From Pseudarthrobacter oxydans (lineage in GTDB: Bacteria; Actinomycetota; Actinomycetes; Actinomycetales; Micrococcaceae), in contig NZ_JAUSSN010000012.1 of assembly GCF_030812335.1 (NCBI RefSeq), positions 91,723 through 155,722 of the forward strand: a DNA stretch of 64,000 bases, read 5' to 3'. Shown piece by piece: positions 35,109 through 43,283 of the stretch. Both the position numbers and the translations under genes were made by a program. A model generated the notes under the pieces. It saw nothing but the letters and a program-made list of their open reading frames with translations. It was not told the origin of the DNA and did no database searches. Numbering within the stretch: the stretch's first letter is position 1; each line of letters begins with the position of its first letter.

Positions 35109-35720
35109 TTGTTCGTCAAGGTATGCGGGCTCAGCACCCCCGAGTCGGTCCGGACCGCGGCGGAGGCCGGAGCGGACGCCGTCGGCTTCGTCCTGACCCG
35201 CAGCCCCCGCGAAGTGACGCCGGCGCAGGCACGGGAACTCCTGACCCACGTCCCGGCCGGCCTCCCCGCCGTCGGCGTCTTCCGGCACGAGCTCGCGGCG
35301 GACGCCGCCGCACGGGCCCGCGAGGCCGGGCTGGACTGGGTCCAGCTGCACGGCGACCGCACCCCGGCGGACGTGCGCACCGTGCACGACGCCGGACTCA
35401 AGCTCATCCGGGCCGTCACCATGGCCGCCGCGCCCGAGGCGTTCGCGGACTGGGGTGAGGAGCTGCTGCTGATCGACGCCGCCGTCCCCGGCTCCGGCGA
35501 AGCCTGGGACTACGCCTCGGTCCGCGCCAGGGGGCTGGGGGGACGCAGCTGGCTGCTGGCCGGCGGGCTCGATCCGGCCAACGTCGCCGGCGCCGCCGCG
35601 CAGGCCGGCGCCTGGGGGGTGGACGTCTCCTCCGGCGTCGAGTCCTCCCGCGGGGTGAAGGACCTGGCCAAAATCCGGGACTTCGTGGCGGCGGCGAAAT
35701 CCCTGGCCGCGAAACCCTGA
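35109..35720 (+). CDS. trpF: Phosphoribosylanthranilate isomerase
   Basis: Third step of tryptophan synthesis: N-(5-phosphoribosyl)anthranilate to CdRP. 203 residues, normal TIM-barrel length. KVCGL near residues 4-8 has the catalytic Cys, VQLHGD near 78, the catalytic Asp lies in LLIDAAVPGSG near 118-128, and phosphate-binding LLAGGLDPANV near 154. TTG 35109 is chosen with GAAGGAG 8 bp upstream; GTG 35085 is an alternative in frame. It stands apart from any other trp gene in this window. In many actinobacteria PriA covers this step, so a separate trpF is worth noting. Confidence 0.92.
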   Translation: MFVKVCGLSTPESVRTAAEAGADAVGFVLTRSPREVTPAQARELLTHVPAGLPAVGVFRHELAADAAARAREAGLDWVQLHGDRTPADVRTVHDAGLKLIRAVTMAAAPEAFADWGEELLLIDAAVPGSGEAWDYASVRARGLGGRSWLLAGGLDPANVAGAAAQAGAWGVDVSSGVESSRGVKDLAKIRDFVAAAKSLAAKP

Positions 35721-35765
35721 GCTCACGGCAGGAATGCCGCAGGAGGCTCCCGTGTTGGCCCTGAC

Positions 35766-36804
35766 ATGAAGCGCATCGGATTTTTGTCTTTCGGGCATTG
35801 GGGGCCCGGCGAGGGTTCCCGCACCCGGACCGCCCGCGACGCCCTGCTGCAGGGCATCGAACTGGCCGTCGCCGCCGAGGAACTGGGCGTGGACGGCGCG
35901 TACTTCCGCGTGCACCACTTCGCCCGGCAGCAGGCCTCACCGTTCCCGCTGCTGGCCGCCGTCGCCGCCCGGACCAGCCGGATCGAAATGGGCACCGGCG
36001 TGATCGACATGCGCTACGAGAACCCGCTGTACATGGCCGAGGAGGCCTCCGCGACGGACCTGATCAGCGGCGGGCGGCTGCAGCTCGGGATCAGCCGCGG
36101 TTCACCCGAACCCGCCCGCGACGGCGCCGCCGCCTTCGGTCACGTGCCGGCGGACGGCGAGACCGCCGCGGACATGGCCCGGCGGCACACCGCGGTGTTC
36201 CGGCGGGCGATCTCGGGGGCCGGGATGGCGGAGGCGGAACCGCGGTACGCCGGCGGCGGATCGGGGCTGCTGCCCGTTGCAGCCGCATTCACCGGACCTC
36301 GGCGGACGGATCTGGTGGGGCGCCGGTTCGCGCGCCACAGCCGTGTGGACTGCGGAACAGGGCATGAACCTGATGAGCTCCACGCTGCTCACCGAGGACA
36401 CCGGGGTGCCCTTCGACCAGCTGCAGGCCGAGCAGATCGCCATGTTCCGGCAGGCGTGGGCCGACGCCGGCCATCAGCACGAACCGCGCGTCTCGGTGAG
36501 CCGCAGCGTCCTGCCGATCGTTGACGAGGAGGACCGCCGGTTCTTCGGCCTCAGCGCCCTGCGGGAGAAACGCGACCAGGTCGGGGTGATCGACGGACTG
36601 GTGGCCCGCTTCGGCCGGAGCTACGTCGGCGCCCCCGACGCCATCGCCGCGGAACTGGCCGCCGACGCCGCCGTGCGGGACGCCGACACCCTGCTGCTCA
36701 CCGTCCCCAACCAGCTCGGTGTGGATTTCAACGCCAAGCTGCTGGGCACCGTGGTCCGGCACATCGCCCCGGCGATCGGATGGGCGCCCAAGGCGCGGCT
36801 GTAG
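35766..36804 (+). pseudogene. Luciferase-like (LLM) flavin monooxygenase, frameshifted
   Basis: FMN-dependent oxidoreductase broken by one extra T near 36277 (codon GTT). The first frame encodes MKRIGFLSFGHWGPGEGSRT through about residue 170 (GLLPV); similarity then continues in the +1 frame from QPHSPDLGGRIWWGAGSRAT to the stop at 36804. Removing one base at 36277-36278 restores a protein of about 345 residues, the usual LLM length. It may be a recent pseudogene or a sequence error; nothing else in the gene is degraded. Confidence 0.85.
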
Positions 36805-36918
36805 CGACCGGTTCCGCGGAAGGCTAGCCGGGCCGCGGCGCCGTGACTAGCATGGCTCTTTGGGGGAGTACCCCGATGATCCGGCGGGCCCGGCCCGCCA
36901 CCCGCGAAGGAGACCGTT

Positions 36919-37464
36919 GTGACCCTGCCCGAAGGTTTGACCCCCGGCGTCTGGACGCTGGACATGTCCCACAGCGAAGTCGGCTTCAGCGTCCGCCACG
37001 CCGGCATCAGCAAGGTCCGCGGCCGCTTCAACGAGGCCATGGCGGAGGCCCGGGTCGGCGATTCGCTCGCCGACTCCAGCCTCCATGCCAGCATCAAGAC
37101 CGCCAGCTTCGATTCCGGCGACGCCAACCGGGACGCCCACGTCCGCGGCCCCGACTTCTTCGACGTCGAGAAGTACCCGGAAATGACGTTCCGCGCCACG
37201 GGTATCAGGGGCGACGGCGAGGACTACGTGCTGACCGGCGACCTCACGATCCGCGACGTCACCAAGCCGGTGGACCTGGAGGTCGAGTTCACCGGCATCG
37301 CGGTGGATCCGTTCGGCGCCACCCGCGCCGGGTTCAGCGCGGAGGCGGACATCAGCCGCAAGGAATTCGGCCTGACCTGGAACGCCGCGCTCGAGGCCGG
37401 CGGGCTGCTGGTCAGCGACAAGGTCAAGATCAGTGTCGAGGCGGCCATGGTGAAGCAGGCCTAG
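36919..37464 (+). CDS. YceI-family lipid-binding protein
   Basis: 181 residues, lipocalin-like beta barrel that binds polyprenoid-type lipids in characterised relatives. Family pattern: WTLDMSHSEVGFSVRHAGIS near 12-31, HVRGPDFFDVEKYPEMTFR near 75-93, LTGDLTIRDVTKPVDLEVEF near 107-126. No signal peptide, so cytosolic. GTG 36919 follows GAAGGAGACC. Single gene between the broken monooxygenase and two small membrane-protein genes. Confidence 0.93.
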   Translation: MTLPEGLTPGVWTLDMSHSEVGFSVRHAGISKVRGRFNEAMAEARVGDSLADSSLHASIKTASFDSGDANRDAHVRGPDFFDVEKYPEMTFRATGIRGDGEDYVLTGDLTIRDVTKPVDLEVEFTGIAVDPFGATRAGFSAEADISRKEFGLTWNAALEAGGLLVSDKVKISVEAAMVKQA

Positions 37465-37483
37465 CCGGCAGGCCGGTCAACGT

Positions 37484-37879
37484 TTAGAAAAGTAGCAGGA
37501 CAAAGCCGCCGACCGTGGAAACGATCCCCACCCCGGTGAGGATCCAGCCAATGGTCCAGGCGGCGTTGTCCTGCTTCGGCGGCGTGAGCCCCCAGCGGGA
37601 CGGGTGGCACACGTCGTAGAAGAGGTCGACGTCGGACCCGACCACCAGGCCGTGAGACTCGGCCGCCGGCAGCAGCGACCGGTGGTCGGCGTCGTGGTGG
37701 TCCGTCCAGCTGTAACCCGTGAACCCGCCGGCGCTGATCACCTTGCCGGTCGTCCCGGCCCACTGGCAATGGCGCCGGCGCAAAACCCAGCCCCACACCA
37801 GCAGCGGCAGGCCCAGGACGAAACCCACCCATGTCATGACTTCGAGGATGGGGCCCAGCAGGTCCCCGATGTTTGTCAT
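37484..37879 (-). CDS. Small membrane protein, function unknown
   Basis: 131 residues from ATG 37879 (MTNIGDLLGPILEV). One membrane span at about 15-32 and one at the C-terminus (about 108-129, ending GGFVLLLF), with a soluble loop between that holds paired His (SWTDHHDADHRSLL). No family recognised. The longer frame upstream runs through the neighbouring small gene in another register and is not used. Confidence 0.65.
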   Translation of the reverse strand: MTNIGDLLGPILEVMTWVGFVLGLPLLVWGWVLRRRHCQWAGTTGKVISAGGFTGYSWTDHHDADHRSLLPAAESHGLVVGSDVDLFYDVCHPSRWGLTPPKQDNAAWTIGWILTGVGIVSTVGGFVLLLF

Positions 37880-37904
37880 CTGCGCGCGTCCCGAGCGGGC
37901 GGCG

Positions 37905-38063
37905 TCAGCGGGTGACGCGCGAGCGGCGCAGGAAGAACATGATGCCGGCGCCCACCAGGACCAGGAGGCCCACGTAAAGCAGGAACTGCACGGCCTCCAC
38001 AACAAACCCGACGACCAGCAGGACGACGGCAACGATCAGGGCAATCTTCAAGAGTGCAGGCAT
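37905..38063 (-). CDS. 52-residue membrane protein
   Basis: ATG 38063 to TGA 37905. MPALLKIALIVAVVLLVVGF begins two adjoining hydrophobic segments (about 5-22 and 27-44), then a basic end FLRRSRVTR. Probably a two-span membrane hairpin. Ends 26 bp before the start of the 131-residue membrane gene on the same strand, so they likely form a unit. A longer upstream start would add 23 residues without a ribosome site. Confidence 0.65.
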   Translation of the reverse strand: MPALLKIALIVAVVLLVVGFVVEAVQFLLYVGLLVLVGAGIMFFLRRSRVTR

Positions 38064-38195
38064 GTTCCCAGTATTGTGCCCTTTCGTGCGTTCGCAAAGC
38101 GCCCGGCCCGCGGCTCGCGTCACGGGACACATTTCAGGAATTGTTCAGGGTGAACCCCTAGGCCGGATCGCCCTCCGACGGGGGAGAATGGAGCC

Positions 38196-38609
38196 ATGAA
38201 GACACTGCTCAACATCATCTGGCTGCTCTTTGGCGGGCTCTGGCTCGCGCTTGGCTACTTCGTGGCCGGGATCATCTGCTGTCTGCTGGTCGTGACCATC
38301 CCCTGGGGGCTCGCGTCGTTCCGGATCGCCAACTATGCGCTCTGGCCGTTCGGTCGCACCGTGGTGGACCGGCCGGGCGGGACCGGCGTGTTCTCCCTGC
38401 TCGGGAACGTCATCTGGCTGCTCGTCGCCGGGATCTGGATCGCGATCGGCCACGTGATCACCGCGTTCGCCATGGCCATCACCATCATCGGCATCCCGCT
38501 GGCCATCGCCAACCTCAAGCTCATCCCGGTCTCGCTCATGCCGCTGGGCAAACAGATCGTCCCGACCGACAAGCCCTTTGTGACGACGTACAGCAAGGCC
38601 TATCGCTAA
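38196..38609 (+). CDS. YccF-domain membrane protein
   Basis: 137 residues with two copies of the YccF motif, each a pair of membrane spans: LNIIWLLFGGLWLALGYF near 5-22 and LGNVIWLLVAGIWIAIGH near 68-85. Each copy ends in a signature of the type TIPWGLASFRIANYALWPFG or IGIPLAIANLKLIPVSLMPLG. Function unknown in the family. ATG 38196 is preceded by GGGGGAGAATGGAG. The next gene begins 24 bp downstream. Confidence 0.93.
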   Translation: MKTLLNIIWLLFGGLWLALGYFVAGIICCLLVVTIPWGLASFRIANYALWPFGRTVVDRPGGTGVFSLLGNVIWLLVAGIWIAIGHVITAFAMAITIIGIPLAIANLKLIPVSLMPLGKQIVPTDKPFVTTYSKAYR

Positions 38610-38633
38610 CCGTTGTAGAGGAGAAGTCCCGCA

Positions 38634-39146
38634 ATGTCCGAGCATGTCACAGCCGTTCCCGCAGCGTCCGGCCAGGGCGGGTCCGCCGCTCCGCCCGAGG
38701 ACCTCATGCTGGTCATCACCCGCGAATTCCAAGCTCCCATCGCCCGGGTCTGGTCCGCCCTGACGGATCCGGAACAGGCAGCGGTCTGGTGGGGTCCGCG
38801 CGGGTTCCACGTTCCCCGCGAGAGCATCGACGCGGATCTGGAGATTGGGGGCCTGTACCGGGCCTGCATGGTTCAGGACAGCACCGGGGAGGAACACTGG
38901 TGGAGCGGTGTCCACACGGACATCGAACCGCCCAATCTGTTCATCTTCACCCACGCCTGGGACAAGCCGGACGGCACCCGGGGCTTTGAGACCGAGGTGA
39001 CCTTCCAGCTGGAGGAGATCGACGGCGGCACCCGGATGATCTTCTTCCAGGGCCCCTTCGACACGATCGACAACCGCGACGGTCAGGGCGTCGGCTGGCG
39101 CGAGTCCTTCGACCGGCTCGCCGACCACCTCCGCCGCAGCCCCTGA
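38634..39146 (+). CDS. SRPBCC/AHSA1-domain protein
   Basis: 170 residues. Activator-of-Hsp90-like START fold that binds hydrophobic ligands: ITREFQAPIARVWSALTDPE near 24-43, VWWGPRGFHVP near 47-57, TEVTFQLEEIDGGTRMIF near 119-136. ATG 38634 has AGGAGAAG upstream. Probably in one transcript with yccF. Role unknown. Confidence 0.9.
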   Translation: MSEHVTAVPAASGQGGSAAPPEDLMLVITREFQAPIARVWSALTDPEQAAVWWGPRGFHVPRESIDADLEIGGLYRACMVQDSTGEEHWWSGVHTDIEPPNLFIFTHAWDKPDGTRGFETEVTFQLEEIDGGTRMIFFQGPFDTIDNRDGQGVGWRESFDRLADHLRRSP

Positions 39147-39181
39147 CCGACCAGACCAGGGCAACGCTGGCTGCGTGCCGC

Positions 39182-39577
39182 CTACGGTTTCAGGGCCGCG
39201 GATTCGAGGGTTTCGTAGCTGATGTTCCGGAGCTCCTCGTCCGCGTCGTTGACCTGGAGCACGTAGCCGTCGGGATCCGCGACAGTAAAGTACCGGCCGA
39301 AGGTTTCGTCAATGATGGCGGACGGCTCGAAGCCCGCCGCTGCCAGGCGTTCGGCCAGAGGCTCGAGCTTCTCGTCACTGGTGAACTGCAACGACACCGC
39401 GCCCGCATCGAGGTGGGTGCTGGGCGTTGCGGCGATATGGAGTCCCAGCCCGCCGCCCTCGCCATGCAGTTCGGCCCAGGTGCCGCTGGTGGCCGCCTGC
39501 TCCGTGAGGCCAAGCATGGCGTAGAACCGGTTGGACTTCTCGATATCCCGCACATAGCGGATCGGCGTGATTCTCAT
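39182..39577 (-). CDS. VOC-family protein (glyoxalase/bleomycin-resistance fold)
   Basis: 131 residues, one VOC module with two beta-alpha-beta-beta-beta units: RYVRDIEKSNRFYAMLGL at the start, FTVADPDGYVLQV near 96-108. The ATG overlaps the stop of a ribbon-helix-helix gene (ATGA), so the two are translationally coupled. Metal ligands and substrate are uncertain; such proteins may be lyases, dioxygenases or drug-binding proteins. Confidence 0.88.
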   Translation of the reverse strand: MRITPIRYVRDIEKSNRFYAMLGLTEQAATSGTWAELHGEGGGLGLHIAATPSTHLDAGAVSLQFTSDEKLEPLAERLAAAGFEPSAIIDETFGRYFTVADPDGYVLQVNDADEELRNISYETLESAALKP

Positions 39578-39726
39578 TGTTCCGAGCCTTCCTTGCTGTT
39601 GAGGACTTGCATCAGAGCTTGTTCGACATAGGCGGAGAGGGAGAGCCCCTCTTCGATGGCGGCATGTTTGACCCGCTTCACCAGTGGCGCCGGCAGATAC
39701 ACGTTGAACTGCGTTTTCTCGACCAT
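39574..39726 (-). CDS. Ribbon-helix-helix (CopG/Arc-type) DNA-binding protein, 50 residues
   Basis: MVEKTQFNVYLPAPLVKRVK starts the protein and HAAIEEGLSLSAYVEQALMQ follows: a beta strand then two helices, the RHH fold. ATG 39726; stop overlaps the VOC ATG. TAGCAT (39738-39733 on the minus strand) ends 6 bases before the ATG, so the transcript is probably leaderless. CTAGGAT repeats at 39728-39734 and 39744-39750 around GCTAGC overlap this promoter and suit an autoregulatory RHH operator. It could be an antitoxin-like regulator of the VOC gene. Confidence 0.82.
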   Translation of the reverse strand: MVEKTQFNVYLPAPLVKRVKHAAIEEGLSLSAYVEQALMQVLNSKEGSEQ

Positions 39727-39751
39727 ACTAGGATGCTAGCAATCTAGGATG
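39727..39751 (-). promoter_or_regulatory. Promoter with overlapping CTAGGAT operator (RHH-VOC pair)
   Basis: -10 TAGCAT on the minus strand (39738-39733) with 6 bases to the start codon. Two direct CTAGGAT words (39728-39734, 39744-39750), 16 bp apart, flank GCTAGC (39735-39740). A similar CTAGG occurs at 39759. RHH repressors usually bind such short tandem repeats over their own promoter. Confidence 0.6.
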
Positions 39752-39807
39752 AGGATGGCTAGGGCCGTCGCGGAAGAGTATGTTTTGGCTGGGCCTGCGC
39801 CCTGCGC

Positions 39808-40677
39808 CTACCCGAGCTCGGCCTGCAGGTTCCGCCGCGCGGCGTCCAGCCACAGGGTCCGGCCCCGCGGGGTGCGGAACAGCGGATCCAGCAGCAGGAG
39901 CTGGCGGACGACGGCGGCGCGTCCGGCGGCGAAGTCGTCGTCGCCGATGTGCGCGAAGTCCTGCCGGACGGCGGCCAGGTACCGGGCGTAGGCTGCCGGC
40001 TCCCCGCCGAGCACGGAGAGGTCGGCGTCGCTGAGCAGGGCGGCGGCCCCGTCGCCGGGCTCCGGCTGGTGGTCGGCCGTCATCCGTACCAGGCGGGCCA
40101 CCTCGTCCACCTCGGCCGCGGGAAGGCCGGCGTGGGCCAGCCGCTCCTCGGCGAGCCGGGCCGACTCCTCCTCGTCCTGGCCCGCGATGCCGCGGTAGAC
40201 AGCGTCGTGGAACCAGGCGGCGAGCAGCACGGTCCGCGGCGGGTCGGCGGGCTCAGTGAGGAGGTCCAGGGCCTCCAGCACGGCCAGCAGGTGGGTGCGG
40301 CCGTGGTATTTCCGGTGCTCCTCGCCCCAGCGGTCCAGCAGGTCCAGGAAGAGCGCGTCGTGGCCCGGCAGGACGGCGTTCCAGCGCGTCAGCAGGGGGA
40401 GCTTGAGCGAGCCGCTGCGCCGCCGGGCCGGGATCCTCAGCCCGCTGTCAATCAGTTTGCGGACCAGGACCCGCCCCTCCACCGGGACGGCCCCGGCAGC
40501 CACGAGGGCCCCGTACCGGGCTTCGGCGACGTCGTAATGGTCGCCGTCGAACGCCCTGTCGGGGATGCCGGCCGCCGCCGCGAAGGCGTGCAGTTCACCC
40601 AGCGAGGTGTCCGAGATCAGGTGCGAGAAGTGCGTTCCGTGCGCCGGCCAGAGCGGAGGGTCCAGGTAAATGGCCAT
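39808..40677 (-). CDS. DUF4031 plus HD-like metal-dependent protein
   Basis: 289 residues. The N-terminal 80 residues are DUF4031 (YLDPPLWPAHGTHFSHLISD, DHYDVAEARY). The C-terminal part (about 100-285) is an HD-domain relative: KYHGRTHLLAVLEAL, then WFHDAVYRGIAGQDEEESA with the HD pair near 152, and LLSDADLSVLGG. Such proteins are predicted metal-dependent hydrolases; nucleotide or phosphate substrates are possible. ATG 40677. 25 bp separate it from the next gene upstream only by orientation (convergent stop of the AI-2E-family gene is at 40703, same strand). Confidence 0.85.
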   Translation of the reverse strand: MAIYLDPPLWPAHGTHFSHLISDTSLGELHAFAAAAGIPDRAFDGDHYDVAEARYGALVAAGAVPVEGRVLVRKLIDSGLRIPARRRSGSLKLPLLTRWNAVLPGHDALFLDLLDRWGEEHRKYHGRTHLLAVLEALDLLTEPADPPRTVLLAAWFHDAVYRGIAGQDEEESARLAEERLAHAGLPAAEVDEVARLVRMTADHQPEPGDGAAALLSDADLSVLGGEPAAYARYLAAVRQDFAHIGDDDFAAGRAAVVRQLLLLDPLFRTPRGRTLWLDAARRNLQAELG

Positions 40678-40702
40678 GGGGAAAGTCTAATCCGGCCGCG
40701 GA

Positions 40703-41896
40703 TCAGCCCTGGCTGGCGTCAGCAGCGGCGGTGTCCGACTGCTGCTCCGCCTGGGTCTGCGCACGGACCGGCTTGGAGCGCACGCCCTCGCCCTTTTCAT
40801 TCAGCTGGGTCTCATGCTCGGCTTCGGCGATCTCCGCGGGCGTGATGTCGCCTCCTGAGTTCCAGGCCTTGATGGCGGCCCAGGCCACCGCCACGAGGGG
40901 GACGGCCAGGATGGCGCCGATGATGCCGGCGAGGATGGTGCCGGCCGTCAGGGCCAGCAGGATGACGAGGGCGTGGACGTTGAGCGCCTGGCCCATCACC
41001 ACGGGCTGCAGGAAGTTGCCCTCCAGCTGGTTGACGACGATCACGACAATGATGACCACCAGCGCCGCGAGCGGGCCGTTGGCGACCAGTGCGACGAGCG
41101 CCGCGAGGATGCCGGCCAGGGTGGCGCCGATCAGCGGGATGAAGGCTCCGATGAAGGTCAGCGCGGCGAGCGGCAGCGCGAGCGGCACCCCCATGATCAC
41201 CAGTGCCAGGCCAATGAAGAAGGCGTCCACGAAGGCCACGATGGAGGTTCCGCGCACATAGCCGCCGAGCACATTGAGGCTCCGTTCCCCGGCGCGACGT
41301 GCCCTGACCAGCTTCTCGCCCTTGAACGCCCGCAGCATGAAGGCCCAGATGCTTTCGCCGTCCTTCAGGAAGAAGAACAGGATCACCGCCATGAGCACGG
41401 CGCCGGTGATGAAGTTGCCGGCCGCGCTGAGCCCGGAGATGGCGCCCGCGCCTACGGTGCTGCTGGTGGCGAAGTCGATGGCGGCGTCGCGCGCCTGCTG
41501 GATCTGCTGGTCATCGATGGGGATGGGGCCGGTGCGGACGAAGTCGTAGACGCGGTCGAAGCCCTGCGTGGCCTTGTCGGCGAGTTCGTCCGCCTGGCTC
41601 ATGACGGCGAAGACGATGCCGGTGATGACGGCACCGAACGCGAGCAGGAGCGCCACGAAGGACACGGTGGTGGCCGCGGTGCTCGGCCAGCCGCGGCGGC
41701 GCAGCCAGTGGACGAAAGGTGCGATCGCGGCGGCAAGGATCAGCGCCAGCAGGGCCGGGATCACCACGAGTCGCACCTGGATCAGGGCGTACACCACGAC
41801 CACGGTCAGGACCAGCAGCAGGAGGACCTGTGCGGTCCTGATGCTGGCGCGGCCCAGGCTGTCGTTCCAGGGGGTTGTCTTGTCCGGGCTGCCCAT
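40703..41896 (-). CDS. AI-2E-family transporter (PerM-like permease)
   Basis: 397 residues, about eight membrane spans. Family features: VLLLVLTVVVVYALIQVRLV near 26-45, FIPLIGATLAGILAALVAL near 249-267, NQLEGNFLQPVVMGQALNVH near 282-301. The C-terminal 45 residues are hydrophilic and low-complexity. Relatives export autoinducer-2 or act in Na+/H+ exchange; most actinobacterial members are uncharacterised, so no substrate is claimed. ATG 41896. Confidence 0.9.
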   Translation of the reverse strand: MGSPDKTTPWNDSLGRASIRTAQVLLLLVLTVVVVYALIQVRLVVIPALLALILAAAIAPFVHWLRRRGWPSTAATTVSFVALLLAFGAVITGIVFAVMSQADELADKATQGFDRVYDFVRTGPIPIDDQQIQQARDAAIDFATSSTVGAGAISGLSAAGNFITGAVLMAVILFFFLKDGESIWAFMLRAFKGEKLVRARRAGERSLNVLGGYVRGTSIVAFVDAFFIGLALVIMGVPLALPLAALTFIGAFIPLIGATLAGILAALVALVANGPLAALVVIIVVIVVNQLEGNFLQPVVMGQALNVHALVILLALTAGTILAGIIGAILAVPLVAVAWAAIKAWNSGGDITPAEIAEAEHETQLNEKGEGVRSKPVRAQTQAEQQSDTAAADASQG

Positions 41897-42090
41897 GCTG
41901 CTCTGTCTCCCACTATCGGATGGTCATGTTACTTACCAACCGTCTCACAGCCGGAGCCCCCGCCCGCACGGGCTGGCCCGTTAATCAGGAAGTGGCGGGC
42001 CGGATATTCTGGTTGCCGCGGAAGGCGCTGGCCGGCCGAGCGGTCCGAATCTGCGGGGTAAGAAGCCGGTTTCAGACCGCATATGAGGGT

Positions 42091-42103
42091 TAGAGTGGCC
42101 TTA
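42091..42103 (+). promoter_or_regulatory. -10 element of a leaderless transcript (modulator-modABC)
   Basis: TAGAGT (42091-42096) ends 6 bases before the A of ATG 42103, which leaves no room for a ribosome site. Leaderless mRNAs with this exact spacing are common in actinobacteria. It would start the molybdate operon. Confidence 0.65.
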
Positions 42104-42513
42104 TGCCTAATATTCGCGTTTCCGAGGCGGCCCGGCTGCTGGGTGTCAGCGACGACACCATTCGGCGCTGGACCGAGCACGGAAGCCTGACCCCGCTCAA
42201 GGACGACGCCGGACGGCTCGCCGTCGACGGGCTGGAACTCGCCCGGCTCGCCCGGGAGCAGGCCCAGCTTCCGGAAGACCCCGCCAAAGCGGGCAGTTCC
42301 GCCCGCAACCGCTTCACCGGACTCGTCACGGCCATCACCGCCGACGCCGTCATGGCCCAGGTGGAACTGCAGTGCGGGCCGTTCCGGGTGGTGTCCCTGA
42401 TGAGCAGCGAGGCTGTGCGGGAGCTCGGCCTGGAGCTCGGCTCGGTCGCGACCGCCGTCGTCAAAGCCACCACGGTGATCATCGAAACGCCCAAAGGCAA
42501 GGGCGTCATATGA
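42103..42513 (+). CDS. MerR-type HTH plus TOBE (molybdate-binding) regulator
   Basis: 136 residues. HTH at 3-50 (IRVSEAARLLGVSDDTIRRW), then a single molybdate-binding TOBE/Mop domain at about 68-134 (RNRFTGLVTAITADAVMAQV, SSEAVRELGLELGSVATAVV). It probably senses molybdate or tungstate and controls the modABC genes that follow; family members of this design lie next to modA in many actinobacteria. Its stop overlaps the modA ATG (ATGA). Confidence 0.9.
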   Translation: MPNIRVSEAARLLGVSDDTIRRWTEHGSLTPLKDDAGRLAVDGLELARLAREQAQLPEDPAKAGSSARNRFTGLVTAITADAVMAQVELQCGPFRVVSLMSSEAVRELGLELGSVATAVVKATTVIIETPKGKGVI

Positions 42514-43283
42514 GGCCCGCCCTCCGGGCCGCCGCCGCGCTGGCGGCAGGAGTGCTCGCCGCCGGCCTGGCAGGCTGCGCCGCACGGCCCGGGGACGCCG
42601 GGGACGCAGGGAAGACCGTCACCGTCTTCGCCGCGGCCTCCCTCAAAGCCCCCTTCACGGCGCTCGCCGAGCAGTTCGAGGCCGCGCACCCCGGAACCAC
42701 CGTGACCCTCAGCTTCGCAGGGTCCTCCGACCTCGCCACCCAGATCAGTCAGGGAGCCCCGGCGGATGTCTTCGCCTCCGCCGACGCCAACACCATGGCC
42801 AGGCTGAGCGGCGCGGGACTGGTGGAGGGACCGCCCCGTGACTTCGCGAGCAATGTGCTGACCATCGCCGTGCCCCCGGGGAACCCCGCGTCCATCGCCT
42901 CTTTTGCCGATCTCGCCCGGCCCGGCGTCAGGACGGTCATCTGCGCGGCGCAGGTCCCGTGTGGCGCGGCCGCCAAGGCGGTCGGGCAGGGCGCCGGCGT
43001 CACGCTGAAACCGGTCAGCGAGGAATCGTCCGTGACCGATGTCCTGGGCAAGGTCGCCTCGGGGGAGGCCGACGCCGGGCTGGTCTATGTCACGGACGTG
43101 TTGGCTGCCCGGGACAAGGTGCAGGAGGTCCCCTTCCCCGGGGCGGAGCAGGCGGTGAACACCTATCCGATCGCGGCGGTGCGGACCGCCAAGCACAAGG
43201 AGCACGCGGCAGCGTTCATTGAGGCCGTTCTGGGCCCGGACGGCCAGCAGTTCCTCCGCGGCGCCGGATTCGGAACCCCCTAG
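42510..43283 (+). CDS. modA: Molybdate ABC transporter, substrate-binding lipoprotein
   Basis: 257 residues. Signal peptide with lipobox AGLAGC, Cys23, then the ModA fold: VTVFAAASLKAPFTALAEQF near 34-53, LSFAGSSDLATQI near 68-80, ADVFASADANTM near 86-97. The Ser residues of these loops bind the oxyanion. ATG 42510 overlaps the regulator stop. Followed with no gap by modB. Confidence 0.94.
   Translation: MRPALRAAAALAAGVLAAGLAGCAARPGDAGDAGKTVTVFAAASLKAPFTALAEQFEAAHPGTTVTLSFAGSSDLATQISQGAPADVFASADANTMARLSGAGLVEGPPRDFASNVLTIAVPPGNPASIASFADLARPGVRTVICAAQVPCGAAAKAVGQGAGVTLKPVSEESSVTDVLGKVASGEADAGLVYVTDVLAARDKVQEVPFPGAEQAVNTYPIAAVRTAKHKEHAAAFIEAVLGPDGQQFLRGAGFGTP

Noticed and set aside
33500..35458. 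652-codon frame across potC and hutD
   Set aside because: Out of frame with potC, antisense to hutD, no domain.
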